Part shown: positions 1 through 5,747 of the stretch, piece by piece | How positions within the stretch are numbered: position 1 is the stretch's first letter | Layout of the letters: each line of letters starts with the position of its first letter | Assembly: GCA_021732545.1 (NCBI GenBank) | Contig: JAKFUW010000188.1 | Coordinates: forward strand, 1 to 6,758 | Direction: 5' to 3' | Source: Alphaproteobacteria bacterium | GTDB taxonomy: Bacteria; Pseudomonadota; Alphaproteobacteria; Rickettsiales; UBA3002 | Length of the DNA stretch: 6,758 nt | Translations under genes and position numbers: made by a program | Notes under the pieces: generated by a model | What the model was told of the DNA's origin: nothing | The model's database searches: none | What the model saw: only the letters and a program-made list of their open reading frames with translations

Positions 1-342
1 ACTGAGCTTTTGCAGACGGGATCATTGGTGTTGATACGCGGCGAGGGTAAATCGGAAGAAAATGGCGTGCGCGTGATTGCGCAGGAAATTTTACCGCTCG
101 ATTCCATTCAAACCCAAGCAAAACAAGTGACGCTGCAAGTGCATGTGAATGATGCGCAAGCCTTGCCAGAAATCAAAAATAAATTGGGCTCAAATGTTGA
201 AAAAGGTGCACAATTGCATCTGGTTGTGAATCTTTCTGGGCACCGTGTGCTGATGAAAATTCCTGGTAGGTTTACGGTGTCGCAACAAATTTCGCAGGAG
301 ATTTCTGGCCTTGCAGGGGTGAGCAAAACGGCGTGGCTATAG
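1..342 (+). CDS. dnaE: DNA polymerase III alpha subunit, C-terminal end (partial, 5' end outside window)
   Basis: This is the last 113 codons of the replicative polymerase catalytic subunit, open from base 1 with its start outside the window. The opening residues (LLQTGSLVLIRGEG, then VRVIAQEILPLD) match the end of the OB-fold region of DnaE; the E. coli protein has LLEKDRILIVSGQV and then TAREVMDIDEA at the same place. The rest fits the small C-terminal domain that follows, with the expected strand pattern around HLVVNLSGHRVLMKIPGRF. The polymerase PHP, palm and finger domains are not in the window, so only the C-terminal domain can be judged. The TAG stop (340-342) abuts and overlaps the stop of the convergent pabB. 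There is no hairpin plus T-run that would serve as a terminator. Confidence 0.9.
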   Translation, partial: TELLQTGSLVLIRGEGKSEENGVRVIAQEILPLDSIQTQAKQVTLQVHVNDAQALPEIKNKLGSNVEKGAQLHLVVNLSGHRVLMKIPGRFTVSQQISQEISGLAGVSKTAWL

Positions 343-1551
343 GCTGCGCAACCTATCCATCGGCAATCCAATCGCACGCGCCACGCCGATGGCTTTGGTG
401 AGTGATTCTTCCCATTCCATATGCGGATCGGAATCGGCGACGATGCCCCCTCCCACCTGAAATTCAAAGCGGTTGCCGTGAAGAATGAGTGTGCGAATAA
501 CCACTGATAAATCGCACGCGCCGCTGGCAACATCGAGCCAGCCGATGGCTCCGCTATAGACGCCGCGCGCCATGCGTTCTTGCGCGGTGCACCAGTTCAT
601 CGCTTCGATTTTGGGAGCGCCTGTCATCGATCCGGGTGGAAAGCACGCGGTGATAACATCGAGGGTAGAAGCATCGGCGCGGCGCGTACCACTGACGCTG
701 GAAATCATTTGGTGGATGGTGGCGTAGGAATAAATTTTTTGATAGTCGCCAACGCGAATGGAGCCAGCATCGCAGCCGCGCGCCAGATCGTTTCGCATGA
801 GATCAACGATCATTAAATTTTCCGCGCGGTCTTTGTCGCTGCTGGCAAGCTGCGCTAAAATAGCGGCATCTTCGTGTGGGGTTTCGCCGCGCCGTGCCGA
901 GCCTTTGATCGGGCGGGTGATGGCATTGCCTTGCGCATCGACGCTCAAAAAACCTTCAGGACTGGAAGATAAAATAAAGGTGTCGGCGTGGCGCAAAAAA
1001 GCGCTGAATGGCGCAGGGCTGAGCGTGCACAAATTCTCAAAAAGCCGTTGCGGGTTGGGTGCCGATTCAAAGGTGCCATAAAATTTTCGGGTGATGTTGG
1101 CTTGATAAAATTGCCCGCGATGAATCTGTTCAACGGTGCGTTCGACGGATGCAAGATACTCCGTTTTTGAGAAGTTGGATTGAAGGCAGGTTATAGCAGG
1201 AACACAATAGATTGCTTTGTCGCGAGCGATGCTCGCATCTGCCAAAGACGACTCCCCATGATTCCATTCGATCATTTCTTCTGGCTCAAACAGCCAAACA
1301 TCGGGCAATGCGATGAAGGAAGGGCAGGCGTCTGGCGCGAGCAATTCCAGCCCATGGCGCATGCCATAACACAGATATCCGAACCATTGTCCACTATCAA
1401 GAGCGGGTAAAGTTTTTCCCGCATATGTGCGTTTAGGCGTGGTCGCCAGAAAGGATTTTTGTCCGCTGCCTTGCGACACCATACCCGAATATAGCAGTGC
1501 AAAATCACCGATAGGCGGATGGTTTTGGATATAGTCGAGTGGATTTAGCAT
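337..1551 (-). CDS. pabB: Aminodeoxychorismate synthase component I
   Basis: Aminates chorismate to 4-amino-4-deoxychorismate, the first step of p-aminobenzoate synthesis, normally using ammonia from the glutaminase PabA. The 404-residue protein has a short N-terminal domain (about 1-95), a linker (about 96-125) and the chorismate-binding domain (about 130-395). Visible motifs are SSPEGF (196-201), PIKGS (214-218), ENLMIVDLMRNDL (244-256), FPPGSMTGAPK (304-314), GVYSGAIGW (330-338) and GGGIVADSDPHMEWEES (368-384). Lysine 216 in PIKG is the catalytic residue typical of PabB; anthranilate synthase TrpE has PIAG there, so TrpE is unlikely. An in-frame TGA lies seven codons upstream with no start codon between, so ATG at 1551 is the only sensible start. 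GGTGA upstream is a plausible ribosome site. It is shorter than E. coli PabB (453 aa). It lies 103 bp downstream of pabC. No PabA-type domain is fused or adjacent. Confidence 0.93.
   Translation of the reverse strand: MLNPLDYIQNHPPIGDFALLYSGMVSQGSGQKSFLATTPKRTYAGKTLPALDSGQWFGYLCYGMRHGLELLAPDACPSFIALPDVWLFEPEEMIEWNHGESSLADASIARDKAIYCVPAITCLQSNFSKTEYLASVERTVEQIHRGQFYQANITRKFYGTFESAPNPQRLFENLCTLSPAPFSAFLRHADTFILSSSPEGFLSVDAQGNAITRPIKGSARRGETPHEDAAILAQLASSDKDRAENLMIVDLMRNDLARGCDAGSIRVGDYQKIYSYATIHQMISSVSGTRRADASTLDVITACFPPGSMTGAPKIEAMNWCTAQERMARGVYSGAIGWLDVASGACDLSVVIRTLILHGNRFEFQVGGGIVADSDPHMEWEESLTKAIGVARAIGLPMDRLRSL
339..356. other. Near-perfect 18-bp dyad across the dnaE/pabB stop codons
   Basis: ATAGGCTGC is followed directly by GCAACCTAT; the halves are reverse complements except for one C/A pair. 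The dyad starts inside the CTATAG (337-342) that supplies both stop codons and runs into the last codons of pabB. A transcript from either strand could fold into a 9-bp stem with one mismatch, but the stem would have no unpaired loop and there is no T-run. It may be a weak bidirectional end signal or chance. Confidence 0.3.
1211..1250. repeat. Palindromic element inside the pabB reading frame
   Basis: GCGAGC (1222-1227), GAT, GCTCGC (1231-1236) forms a perfect 6-bp stem, flanked by CTTTG (1215-1219) and CAAAG (1243-1247). With the preceding ATTG and following ACG, the segment looks like the alphaproteobacterial repeat family recalled as GATTGCTTCGTCGC...GCTCGC...GCAATGACG. It shares CAAAGACG with the end of the intergenic copy at 1568-1638. 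It encodes about residues 101-114 of PabB, in the linker between the N-terminal and chorismate-binding domains, and keeps the frame open, much like Rickettsia palindromic elements. The family assignment is from memory of the consensus. Confidence 0.45.
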
Positions 1552-1567
1552 TGTGCTTTCACCGATC

Positions 1568-1638
1568 CGTCATTGCGAGCATGTTTGAAAAACATACGTG
1601 ACAATCCAAAGAAACAAGAATCATTCCTCGCAAAGACG
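1568..1638. repeat. Intergenic palindromic repeat between pabC and pabB
   Basis: The outer arms are CGTCATTGCGAG (1568-1579) and CTCGCAAAGACG (1627-1638), complementary at 11 of 12 positions. Inside is a second hairpin, ATGTTT (1581-1586), loop GAA, AAACAT (1590-1595). A GTGACAATCC segment follows, as in dispersed repeats of the GTCATTGCGAG type common in alphaproteobacteria. The element fills most of the 103-bp gap between pabC and pabB, so it would be transcribed if the two genes share an mRNA. Its left arm supplies the in-frame TGA (minus strand, 1572-1570) just upstream of the pabB start. Confidence 0.6.
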
Positions 1639-1654
1639 TCATCGAGGTGATGGC

Positions 1655-2530
1655 TCATACATTAATCCACGCTTTGCGGTTGCGCATCACATCGTCTTCA
1701 ACGGCTTTGCAATAGAGATTTTCAAACTCCATGTGAATCTCATTCACCATCCATTTCCAGCCTTGAGGTTCCAGCGAGATAACGGGCAGCACGCCCCAGT
1801 TGCAATTGGTGAGAAATACGGCGTGAGCGTGGTGCAACTCGCTGATGCCGCTCGAATTCAGGCGCACAGGGTAGGGACTGATGCGGATGATGGCATCGCG
1901 CGTGGTGCCATTTAAACAGCCCACATCGAGGCAAGGCGTGTATAAAACACCATCGGTAAACCAGAAGATATTGCCCGATGCCGCTTCGCATAATTGGCCT
2001 TGAGCGTTGAGTAGCAAGGCTTCATCGCAGCTATGGTCTGCGGCTTCGAGCAAGGCCAATGTGCTGTTGATACCGTGGGAGAGTTTGGAGTGGACGGGCA
2101 GGGATGTGAGGGCTGGTTTGGTGTGTTTGCTAAGCCAACAGTGCGCGGCTTTGGGTGCTTGGGTGGGCAACGGTAAGGTTTCAATCACCACGGTTGGGGT
2201 TATATTTGGCAAAGGGCGATAGCCTTGCGAGCCAAGGCCACGGCTGATGGCAATGCGTACAAAGCCCTGGGATAGTTTGTTTTTATGAATGAGTTTTTTA
2301 ACGACTGATTTCAGATCTACGTTAATCGCGCGGATACGTAAATCGGTCAATCCCTGCATCAAACGCTGTTCGTGGACGTCCCATTGAAACGGCACGCCGC
2401 TTGAAATACGAATGGTTTCAAACACGCCGTCACCCAGCCGAAAACCACGGTCAGCAACGTGCACAAGAGCGTTGGCTGTCAGCACAAAGCGGTCATTGAC
2501 ATAGGCGTAATGTTTGGGCGCGAGTACCAT
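1655..2530 (-). CDS. pabC: Aminodeoxychorismate lyase, class IV PLP aminotransferase fold
   Basis: Splits 4-amino-4-deoxychorismate into p-aminobenzoate and pyruvate using pyridoxal phosphate. The 291-residue protein carries the class IV fold: DRGFRLGDGVFETIR (27-41), a lysine at 149 (SKLSHGINSTLALLEA) aligning with the PLP lysine of E. coli PabC (KHLNR), the DEALLLNAQGQLCEAASGN stretch (169-187) with E182 and N187, and CLNGTTR (205-211) for cofactor phosphate binding. The GDGVFET form fits lyases and D-amino-acid transaminases better than branched-chain aminotransferases, and pabB directly downstream decides for PabC. D-alanine or branched-chain aminotransferase activity cannot be excluded from sequence. 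ATG at 2530 has AGTGGA 6 bp upstream as a weak ribosome site. It is the first gene of the leftward arm and is divergent from folB. Confidence 0.83.
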   Translation of the reverse strand: MVLAPKHYAYVNDRFVLTANALVHVADRGFRLGDGVFETIRISSGVPFQWDVHEQRLMQGLTDLRIRAINVDLKSVVKKLIHKNKLSQGFVRIAISRGLGSQGYRPLPNITPTVVIETLPLPTQAPKAAHCWLSKHTKPALTSLPVHSKLSHGINSTLALLEAADHSCDEALLLNAQGQLCEAASGNIFWFTDGVLYTPCLDVGCLNGTTRDAIIRISPYPVRLNSSGISELHHAHAVFLTNCNWGVLPVISLEPQGWKWMVNEIHMEFENLYCKAVEDDVMRNRKAWINV

Positions 2531-2606
2531 AAATCCACTTGCCTTATAGGCTGGTTTAGATCAAAAACCTAAGGCAATCTCACGCACACGTCCAAAGGTT
2601 TTTAAC
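2531..2606. promoter_or_regulatory. Divergent promoter region between pabC and folB, with an inverted repeat
   Basis: This 76-bp gap must hold the promoters of both folate arms unless pabC is driven from within folB or the reverse. TTGCCTTA (2539-2546) and TAAGGCAA (2570-2577) are perfect reverse complements. Inside them GGTTT (2553-2557) pairs with AAACC (2565-2569), giving a 13-bp stem interrupted by a 6-base bulge on one side. The symmetry suits a shared operator or an RNA hairpin in the leader. I could not assign convincing -35 and -10 boxes in either direction. Confidence 0.45.
2594..2598 (+). promoter_or_regulatory. Ribosome binding site of folB
   Basis: AAAGG lies 8 bases upstream of the ATG at 2607, a standard distance, and supports that start for folB. 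Confidence 0.6.
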
Positions 2607-3032
2607 ATGACCCATTATTTTTCTGCATTGTCGATTCGTCAATTACGCCTTGGCGTGCATTTGGGAGTAAGCGAGCAAGAGCGGATTCGTCCGCAATCGG
2701 TGGAAATGGACGCACGTTTTTATTTCGATGAGCTTCCTGATTGTGCCGTTGATGATGAAACTGAATCTTTCATTTGTTACGATGTGATCTGTAATCAATT
2801 GCTTGATTATGTGGCAGGAAAAGAATTCCGCTTTGTGGAATATCTGGCGTTGGATTTGCATCGTGTTATCCGCGGTCATCTGGATGAAAAGCTTGGCGAT
2901 GAAAAATCTTCGGGCGTAAAAGTATGGATCAGCTTGCTTAAATGTAATCCTCAAGTACCCTATATGATTGGTGGCGCAGCCTATGCCTATAGCGATTTGC
3001 CAGAGGGTTCGGTGCTAGTGAATGTAGGCTGA
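2607..3032 (+). CDS. folB: Dihydroneopterin aldolase
   Basis: Converts 7,8-dihydroneopterin to 6-hydroxymethyl-7,8-dihydropterin plus glycolaldehyde in the pterin branch of folate synthesis. The 141-residue protein shows the family pattern: GVHLGVSEQER (16-26) with E25 at the catalytic glutamate position, PQSVEMDARFYFD (29-41), the central ICYDVICNQL (56-65) with Y58, FRFVEYLA (74-81) with E78 as pterin-anchoring glutamate, and VKVWISLLKCNPQVP (104-118) with K112 as the catalytic lysine. It is about 20 residues longer than typical FolB (about 120), the excess being mainly at the C-terminus after the conserved KxNPxVP strand. FolX (dihydroneopterin triphosphate epimerase) shares the fold; position directly before folK favours FolB. 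Its TGA is one base before the folK ATG. Confidence 0.87.
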   Translation: MTHYFSALSIRQLRLGVHLGVSEQERIRPQSVEMDARFYFDELPDCAVDDETESFICYDVICNQLLDYVAGKEFRFVEYLALDLHRVIRGHLDEKLGDEKSSGVKVWISLLKCNPQVPYMIGGAAYAYSDLPEGSVLVNVG

Positions 3033-3033
3033 A

Positions 3034-3525
3034 ATGGCGACGGTTTTTATTGGTTTAGGTGCAAACCTTGGAGACCGCAAAGCACAGATTTTAGCCGCAC
3101 AATTATTGCTGGCATCCAACGCGGATTATCGGTTGATCGCGTGCTCGCCCTTTTATGAAAGCCCTGCATTGTTGAAACCCGATTCTCCGCCAGAATGGAA
3201 CATGCCCTATTTGAATGTGGTAAGCCAATGGGATGTGAGCGCGCAGCCGTTGGAAATGCTCGCGATGCTCAAAGCCATTGAGCGCAATATGGGGCGCGAT
3301 GCGCGGGCACCCATTTGGTCGCCACGGGTGATGGATATGGATATTCTGGCTTACGATGATGTGGTGATGGATTCGCCCACACTCACCTTGCCGCATCCGC
3401 AGATTGGCCGCCGCGATTTTGTGCTGCTGCCGTGGCGCGATATTGCACCGGATTGGAAGTCGCCGGATGTGTCGGCATTATGTGCGAATTTACCCGATAT
3501 TAAGGCGATACGTTATGAAGCCTAA
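3034..3525 (+). CDS. folK: 6-hydroxymethyl-7,8-dihydropterin pyrophosphokinase (HPPK)
   Basis: Transfers pyrophosphate from ATP to 6-hydroxymethyl-dihydropterin, making the substrate of FolP. The 163-residue length is normal. Visible are the N-terminal GLGANLGDR (7-15), SPFYESPAL (38-46), the lid-side IERNMGRDARAPIWSPR (82-98), the magnesium-binding DMD (D101 and D103), LPHPQIGRRDFVLLPWRDIAPDW (119-141). All positions expected for catalysis appear intact. The start is fixed by the single-base gap after folB and by GLGANLGD beginning at residue 7. The end overlaps folP by 11 bases, so folB-folK-folP are very likely translationally coupled on one mRNA. Confidence 0.95.
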   Translation: MATVFIGLGANLGDRKAQILAAQLLLASNADYRLIACSPFYESPALLKPDSPPEWNMPYLNVVSQWDVSAQPLEMLAMLKAIERNMGRDARAPIWSPRVMDMDILAYDDVVMDSPTLTLPHPQIGRRDFVLLPWRDIAPDWKSPDVSALCANLPDIKAIRYEA

Positions 3526-4297
3526 TCCGTGGGTGGCGGTGCTCAATATCACACCCGATTCCTTTTCAGACGGTGGACGTTTTGAAACTCCTGAAGCCGC
3601 ATTACAACGCGTGACTACGTTGATAGAGCAAGGCGCAGGGGTGATTGATATCGGCGCGCAATCGACTCGCCCGAATGCGCAAATGATCGATGCGCAAACG
3701 GAATGGCAACGGCTGGAACCATTGCTGGCTGATGCGATTGCGCTGTGCCATGCGCGGGGAGTGCTGGCGAGCATCGACACCATCCATCCGCAAAATGCAG
3801 CGCATGCGGTTGCGCTTGGCGTTGATTGGGTCAATGATGTGAATGGCTTTGCCGATGCGGATATGGTGGCAGCGGTGAAAGACAGCGCGTGCAAATTAGT
3901 GGTGATGCACTCGCTGAGCGTTCCTGCAAATTCGGCACTACATTTGCCGCCAGAATGTGACGTGGTGAAAGAGGTGTTGGCGTGGTTTGAGGTGCGCGCT
4001 AGTGCGATGGGTGTTGACCCTGCGCGTTTGATTTTCGATGCCGGAATTGGCTTTGGGAAAACCGCGCAGCAATCGTTGCAATTGGTGCTGCGTGCGGCGG
4101 ATTTAAAACAGGCGGGCGTATCGTTGCTCATCGGTCATTCGCGCAAATCATTTTTATCGCTTTTTACCGATGCGCCATCTGCGCAACGTGATGATATCAC
4201 ACTCGCATTTTCCGTGATGTTGCTGCATGCTGGTGTTGATTATTTGCGCGTGCATAATGTAGCGCGGCATGTGGCGTTACAGGATGGTATGGCGTGA
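3515..4297 (+). CDS. folP: Dihydropteroate synthase
   Basis: Condenses hydroxymethyl-dihydropterin pyrophosphate with p-aminobenzoate, joining the two branches encoded here; it is the target of sulfonamides. The 260-residue TIM-barrel protein has NITPDSFSDGG (11-21), DIGAQSTRP (45-53), ASIDTIHP (85-92), NDVNG (107-111), VVMH (129-132), DAGIGFGKT (175-183), GHSRKSF (207-213, K211) and RVHNVARH (246-252). Two loops depart from the usual form: GAQSTRPN for GGESTRPG and DAGIGFGK for DPGxGFGK. Key ligands N11, T51, R52, D88, N107, D175, K211, R246 and H248 are present. The reading frame is open back to 3404, but ATG at 3515 is right: homology begins immediately, AAGG (3502-3505) sits upstream, and an earlier start would add 37 unrelated residues from inside folK. 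It ends with a double stop (TGATGA). Confidence 0.93.
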   Translation: MKPNPWVAVLNITPDSFSDGGRFETPEAALQRVTTLIEQGAGVIDIGAQSTRPNAQMIDAQTEWQRLEPLLADAIALCHARGVLASIDTIHPQNAAHAVALGVDWVNDVNGFADADMVAAVKDSACKLVVMHSLSVPANSALHLPPECDVVKEVLAWFEVRASAMGVDPARLIFDAGIGFGKTAQQSLQLVLRAADLKQAGVSLLIGHSRKSFLSLFTDAPSAQRDDITLAFSVMLLHAGVDYLRVHNVARHVALQDGMA

Positions 4298-4317
4298 TGA
4301 TAAACATATCTCAGACT

Positions 4318-4395
4318 TGTCACCCCGTCTTTATGACGGGGTCTGGTTATGGTAGTCTTTACAGAGCCAGACCCCGTGACAAGCACGGGGTGACA
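4318..4395. repeat. Compound palindromic repeat between folP and folC
   Basis: The outer arms TGTCACCCCGT (4318-4328) and ACGGGGTGACA (4385-4395) are perfect complements, as are the inner arms ACGGGGTCTGG (4336-4346) and CCAGACCCCGT (4367-4377). Each outer arm can also pair with its neighbouring inner arm: ACCCCGTC (4322-4329) with GACGGGGT (4335-4342), and ACCCCGTG (4371-4378) with CACGGGGT (4384-4391). It can therefore fold as one long stem or two short hairpins. It has the look of a dispersed alphaproteobacterial repeat. There is no T-run after it, so a rho-independent terminator is not supported. Confidence 0.75.
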
Positions 4396-4415
4396 GTTCC
4401 AGGCAATATGAAAAT

Positions 4416-4420
4416 GAGGG
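4416..4420 (+). promoter_or_regulatory. Ribosome binding site of folC
   Basis: GAGGG ends 3 bases before the ATG at 4424. The spacing is short but the match is the strongest purine-rich site in the window, and it lies outside the palindrome at 4318-4395, so that structure would not directly bury it. Confidence 0.5.
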
Positions 4421-4423
4421 AAT

Positions 4424-5710
4424 ATGAAGCTAAATCAACTCCTCCACGCCCTTCATAATCCGAATCTTAGCGTGATTGATTTATCGCTCACGCGGGTGAA
4501 AAATTATCTGCAAGCAGTCGGTAATCCTCACTTAAGCCTTCCGCCAGTCATTCATGTGGCAGGCACCAACGGCAAGGGTTCCACCATTGCCTATCTGCGC
4601 GCGGCGTTGCAAGCGCAAGGGTTGCGGGTGCATCAATTTACGTCGCCGCATTTGGTGCATTTTCGTGAGCGCATTATGGTGGCGAATCACGACATAACCG
4701 ATGAACAGTTGATACCGTTGTTGCAGCAGGTTTATGATAATCGTGATGCCCTGCCGCTGACCTTTTTTGAAGCCAATACGGTCGCCGCTTTCATGGCTTT
4801 CGCGCAAACACCCGCCGATGTGGTGCTATTAGAGGTTGGGATGGGCGGGCGGTTTGACGCGACCAATGTGGTGCTGGGTCCGGCACTCACCATCATCACG
4901 CCAGTATCGATGGATCATGCGGAATTTCTAGGCGACACGGTCGCTAAAATCGCCTTTGAAAAAGCGGGAATCATCAAGTCAGGAGTTCCCGTTATCGTCG
5001 CTGCGCAACAGCCCGATGCGTTGGCTGTGATAGAAAAAGTAGCGCATGAGCGCGGTGCACCTTTATGGCGTTGTGGCGTGGAGTGGCACTATCGACATGA
5101 AGATCATGATCTGCATTATCAATCATCCACTTTATCGATTAAAACCCCAGCGCCAGCGCTTGCTGGCGAGCATCAATGGGGTAATGCCGCCACCGCATTG
5201 GCCGCACTCGAGGTGCTCAATCAGGCGGGGTGGAATATCGGGCAGCTCGCTATGCAGCGTGGTGTAGCGCAAGCCACATGGCCTGCGCGCTTGCAAAAAC
5301 TCAGCCAAGGCACCGCCATCAACCCGCTGCCAAAAGCGCTTTGCGTCTGGCTTGATGGCGGGCATAATGAATCCGCAGCGCACGCATTGGCACAGTGGAT
5401 GATTACTCGCGAACACCCCATTCATTTGGTGGTGGGGATGACGAAAGCCAAAGACGCTGTGGCATTTTTGTCGCCGATTGTGGGGCATGCCGTATCGGTT
5501 TGTGTGGTGCCGATTGAGGATGAACCGATGGCTATGCCGATGGAAGTTTTGCGAGAAGCTGCAATAAAAACAAATGGTTATTGTGATGTTGCCGTATCGT
5601 ATCGGCAGGCGTTACAGGCAATTTCGGAGCGCCACGATGGGGCGCAGGCCGATATTCTTATCTGTGGGTCGTTATATTTAGCAGGGCAGGTACTTGCAGA
5701 AAATAGCTGA
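4424..5710 (+). CDS. folC: Bifunctional dihydrofolate synthase / folylpolyglutamate synthase
   Basis: Ligates glutamate to dihydropteroate to give dihydrofolate, and adds further glutamates to folates, in the cytoplasm with ATP. The 428 residues match the usual length and Mur-ligase-like layout. Visible motifs are the P-loop HVAGTNGKGST (44-54), FTSPHLVHFRERI (72-84), TFFEANTVAAF (113-123), LEVGMGGRFDATNVV (136-150), MDHAEFLGDTVAKIAFEKAGIIKSG (163-187; K180 aligns with the lysine commonly carbamylated in this family), GEHQWGNAATAL (248-259), ATWPARLQ (284-291), LDGGHNES (310-317) and the C-terminal ICGSLYLAGQVL (413-424). Small deviations are WPAR for WPGR and DGGHN for DGAHN. ATG at 4424 has GAGGG upstream and gives a normal N-terminus. 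It is separated from folP by 126 bp containing a palindromic repeat, so it may have its own promoter or depend on read-through. Confidence 0.95.
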   Translation: MKLNQLLHALHNPNLSVIDLSLTRVKNYLQAVGNPHLSLPPVIHVAGTNGKGSTIAYLRAALQAQGLRVHQFTSPHLVHFRERIMVANHDITDEQLIPLLQQVYDNRDALPLTFFEANTVAAFMAFAQTPADVVLLEVGMGGRFDATNVVLGPALTIITPVSMDHAEFLGDTVAKIAFEKAGIIKSGVPVIVAAQQPDALAVIEKVAHERGAPLWRCGVEWHYRHEDHDLHYQSSTLSIKTPAPALAGEHQWGNAATALAALEVLNQAGWNIGQLAMQRGVAQATWPARLQKLSQGTAINPLPKALCVWLDGGHNESAAHALAQWMITREHPIHLVVGMTKAKDAVAFLSPIVGHAVSVCVVPIEDEPMAMPMEVLREAAIKTNGYCDVAVSYRQALQAISERHDGAQADILICGSLYLAGQVLAENS

Positions 5711-5726
5711 ATAGTTTCGGCGGTTT

Positions 5727-5747
5727 GTGATAATGTAACATTATGAC
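5727..5747. promoter_or_regulatory. Dyad across the start codon of the PAS-domain gene
   Basis: GTGATAATG (5727-5735) and CATTATGAC (5739-5747) are complementary at 8 of 9 positions around a TAA centre. The right arm contains the ATG at 5743-5745. No purine-rich ribosome site is seen within the usual distance. The dyad could be an operator, a leaderless -10 region (GATAAT), or an RNA hairpin that hides the start codon. Confidence 0.4.

Noticed and set aside
108..1170. Several open frames of 60-141 codons overlapping dnaE and pabB on other frames
   Set aside because: They lie within coding sequence of recognised enzymes and their translations show no family motifs.
337..1551. Anthranilate synthase component I (TrpE)
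   Set aside because: The PIKG motif with its lysine and the neighbouring pabC and fol genes favour PabB; TrpE has PIAG.
1655..2530. Branched-chain or D-amino-acid aminotransferase
   Set aside because: The class IV fold alone does not separate these, but GDGVFET and immediate linkage to pabB make PabC the better call.
2531..2606. Tetrahydrofolate riboswitch upstream of folB
   Set aside because: The gap is too short for the known classes and I see none of their multi-helix architecture.
3404..3514. Longer N-terminus for folP starting inside folK
   Set aside because: The extra 37 residues are cysteine- and arginine-rich read-through of folK in another frame; dihydropteroate synthase homology and a ribosome site both point to ATG 3515.
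3490..4131. 213-codon open frame on the minus strand opposite folP
   Set aside because: It is fully antisense to a well-supported folP; its translation has a serine/cysteine-rich composition typical of shadow frames and no recognisable domain.
4318..4395. Rho-independent terminator after folP
   Set aside because: Strong GC stems are present but no T-run follows on either side, and the compound symmetry fits a dispersed repeat better.
5101..5112. Perfect 12-bp palindrome AGATCATGATCT in folC
   Set aside because: A palindrome of this length is expected about once or twice by chance in a window this size, and nothing around it suggests function.
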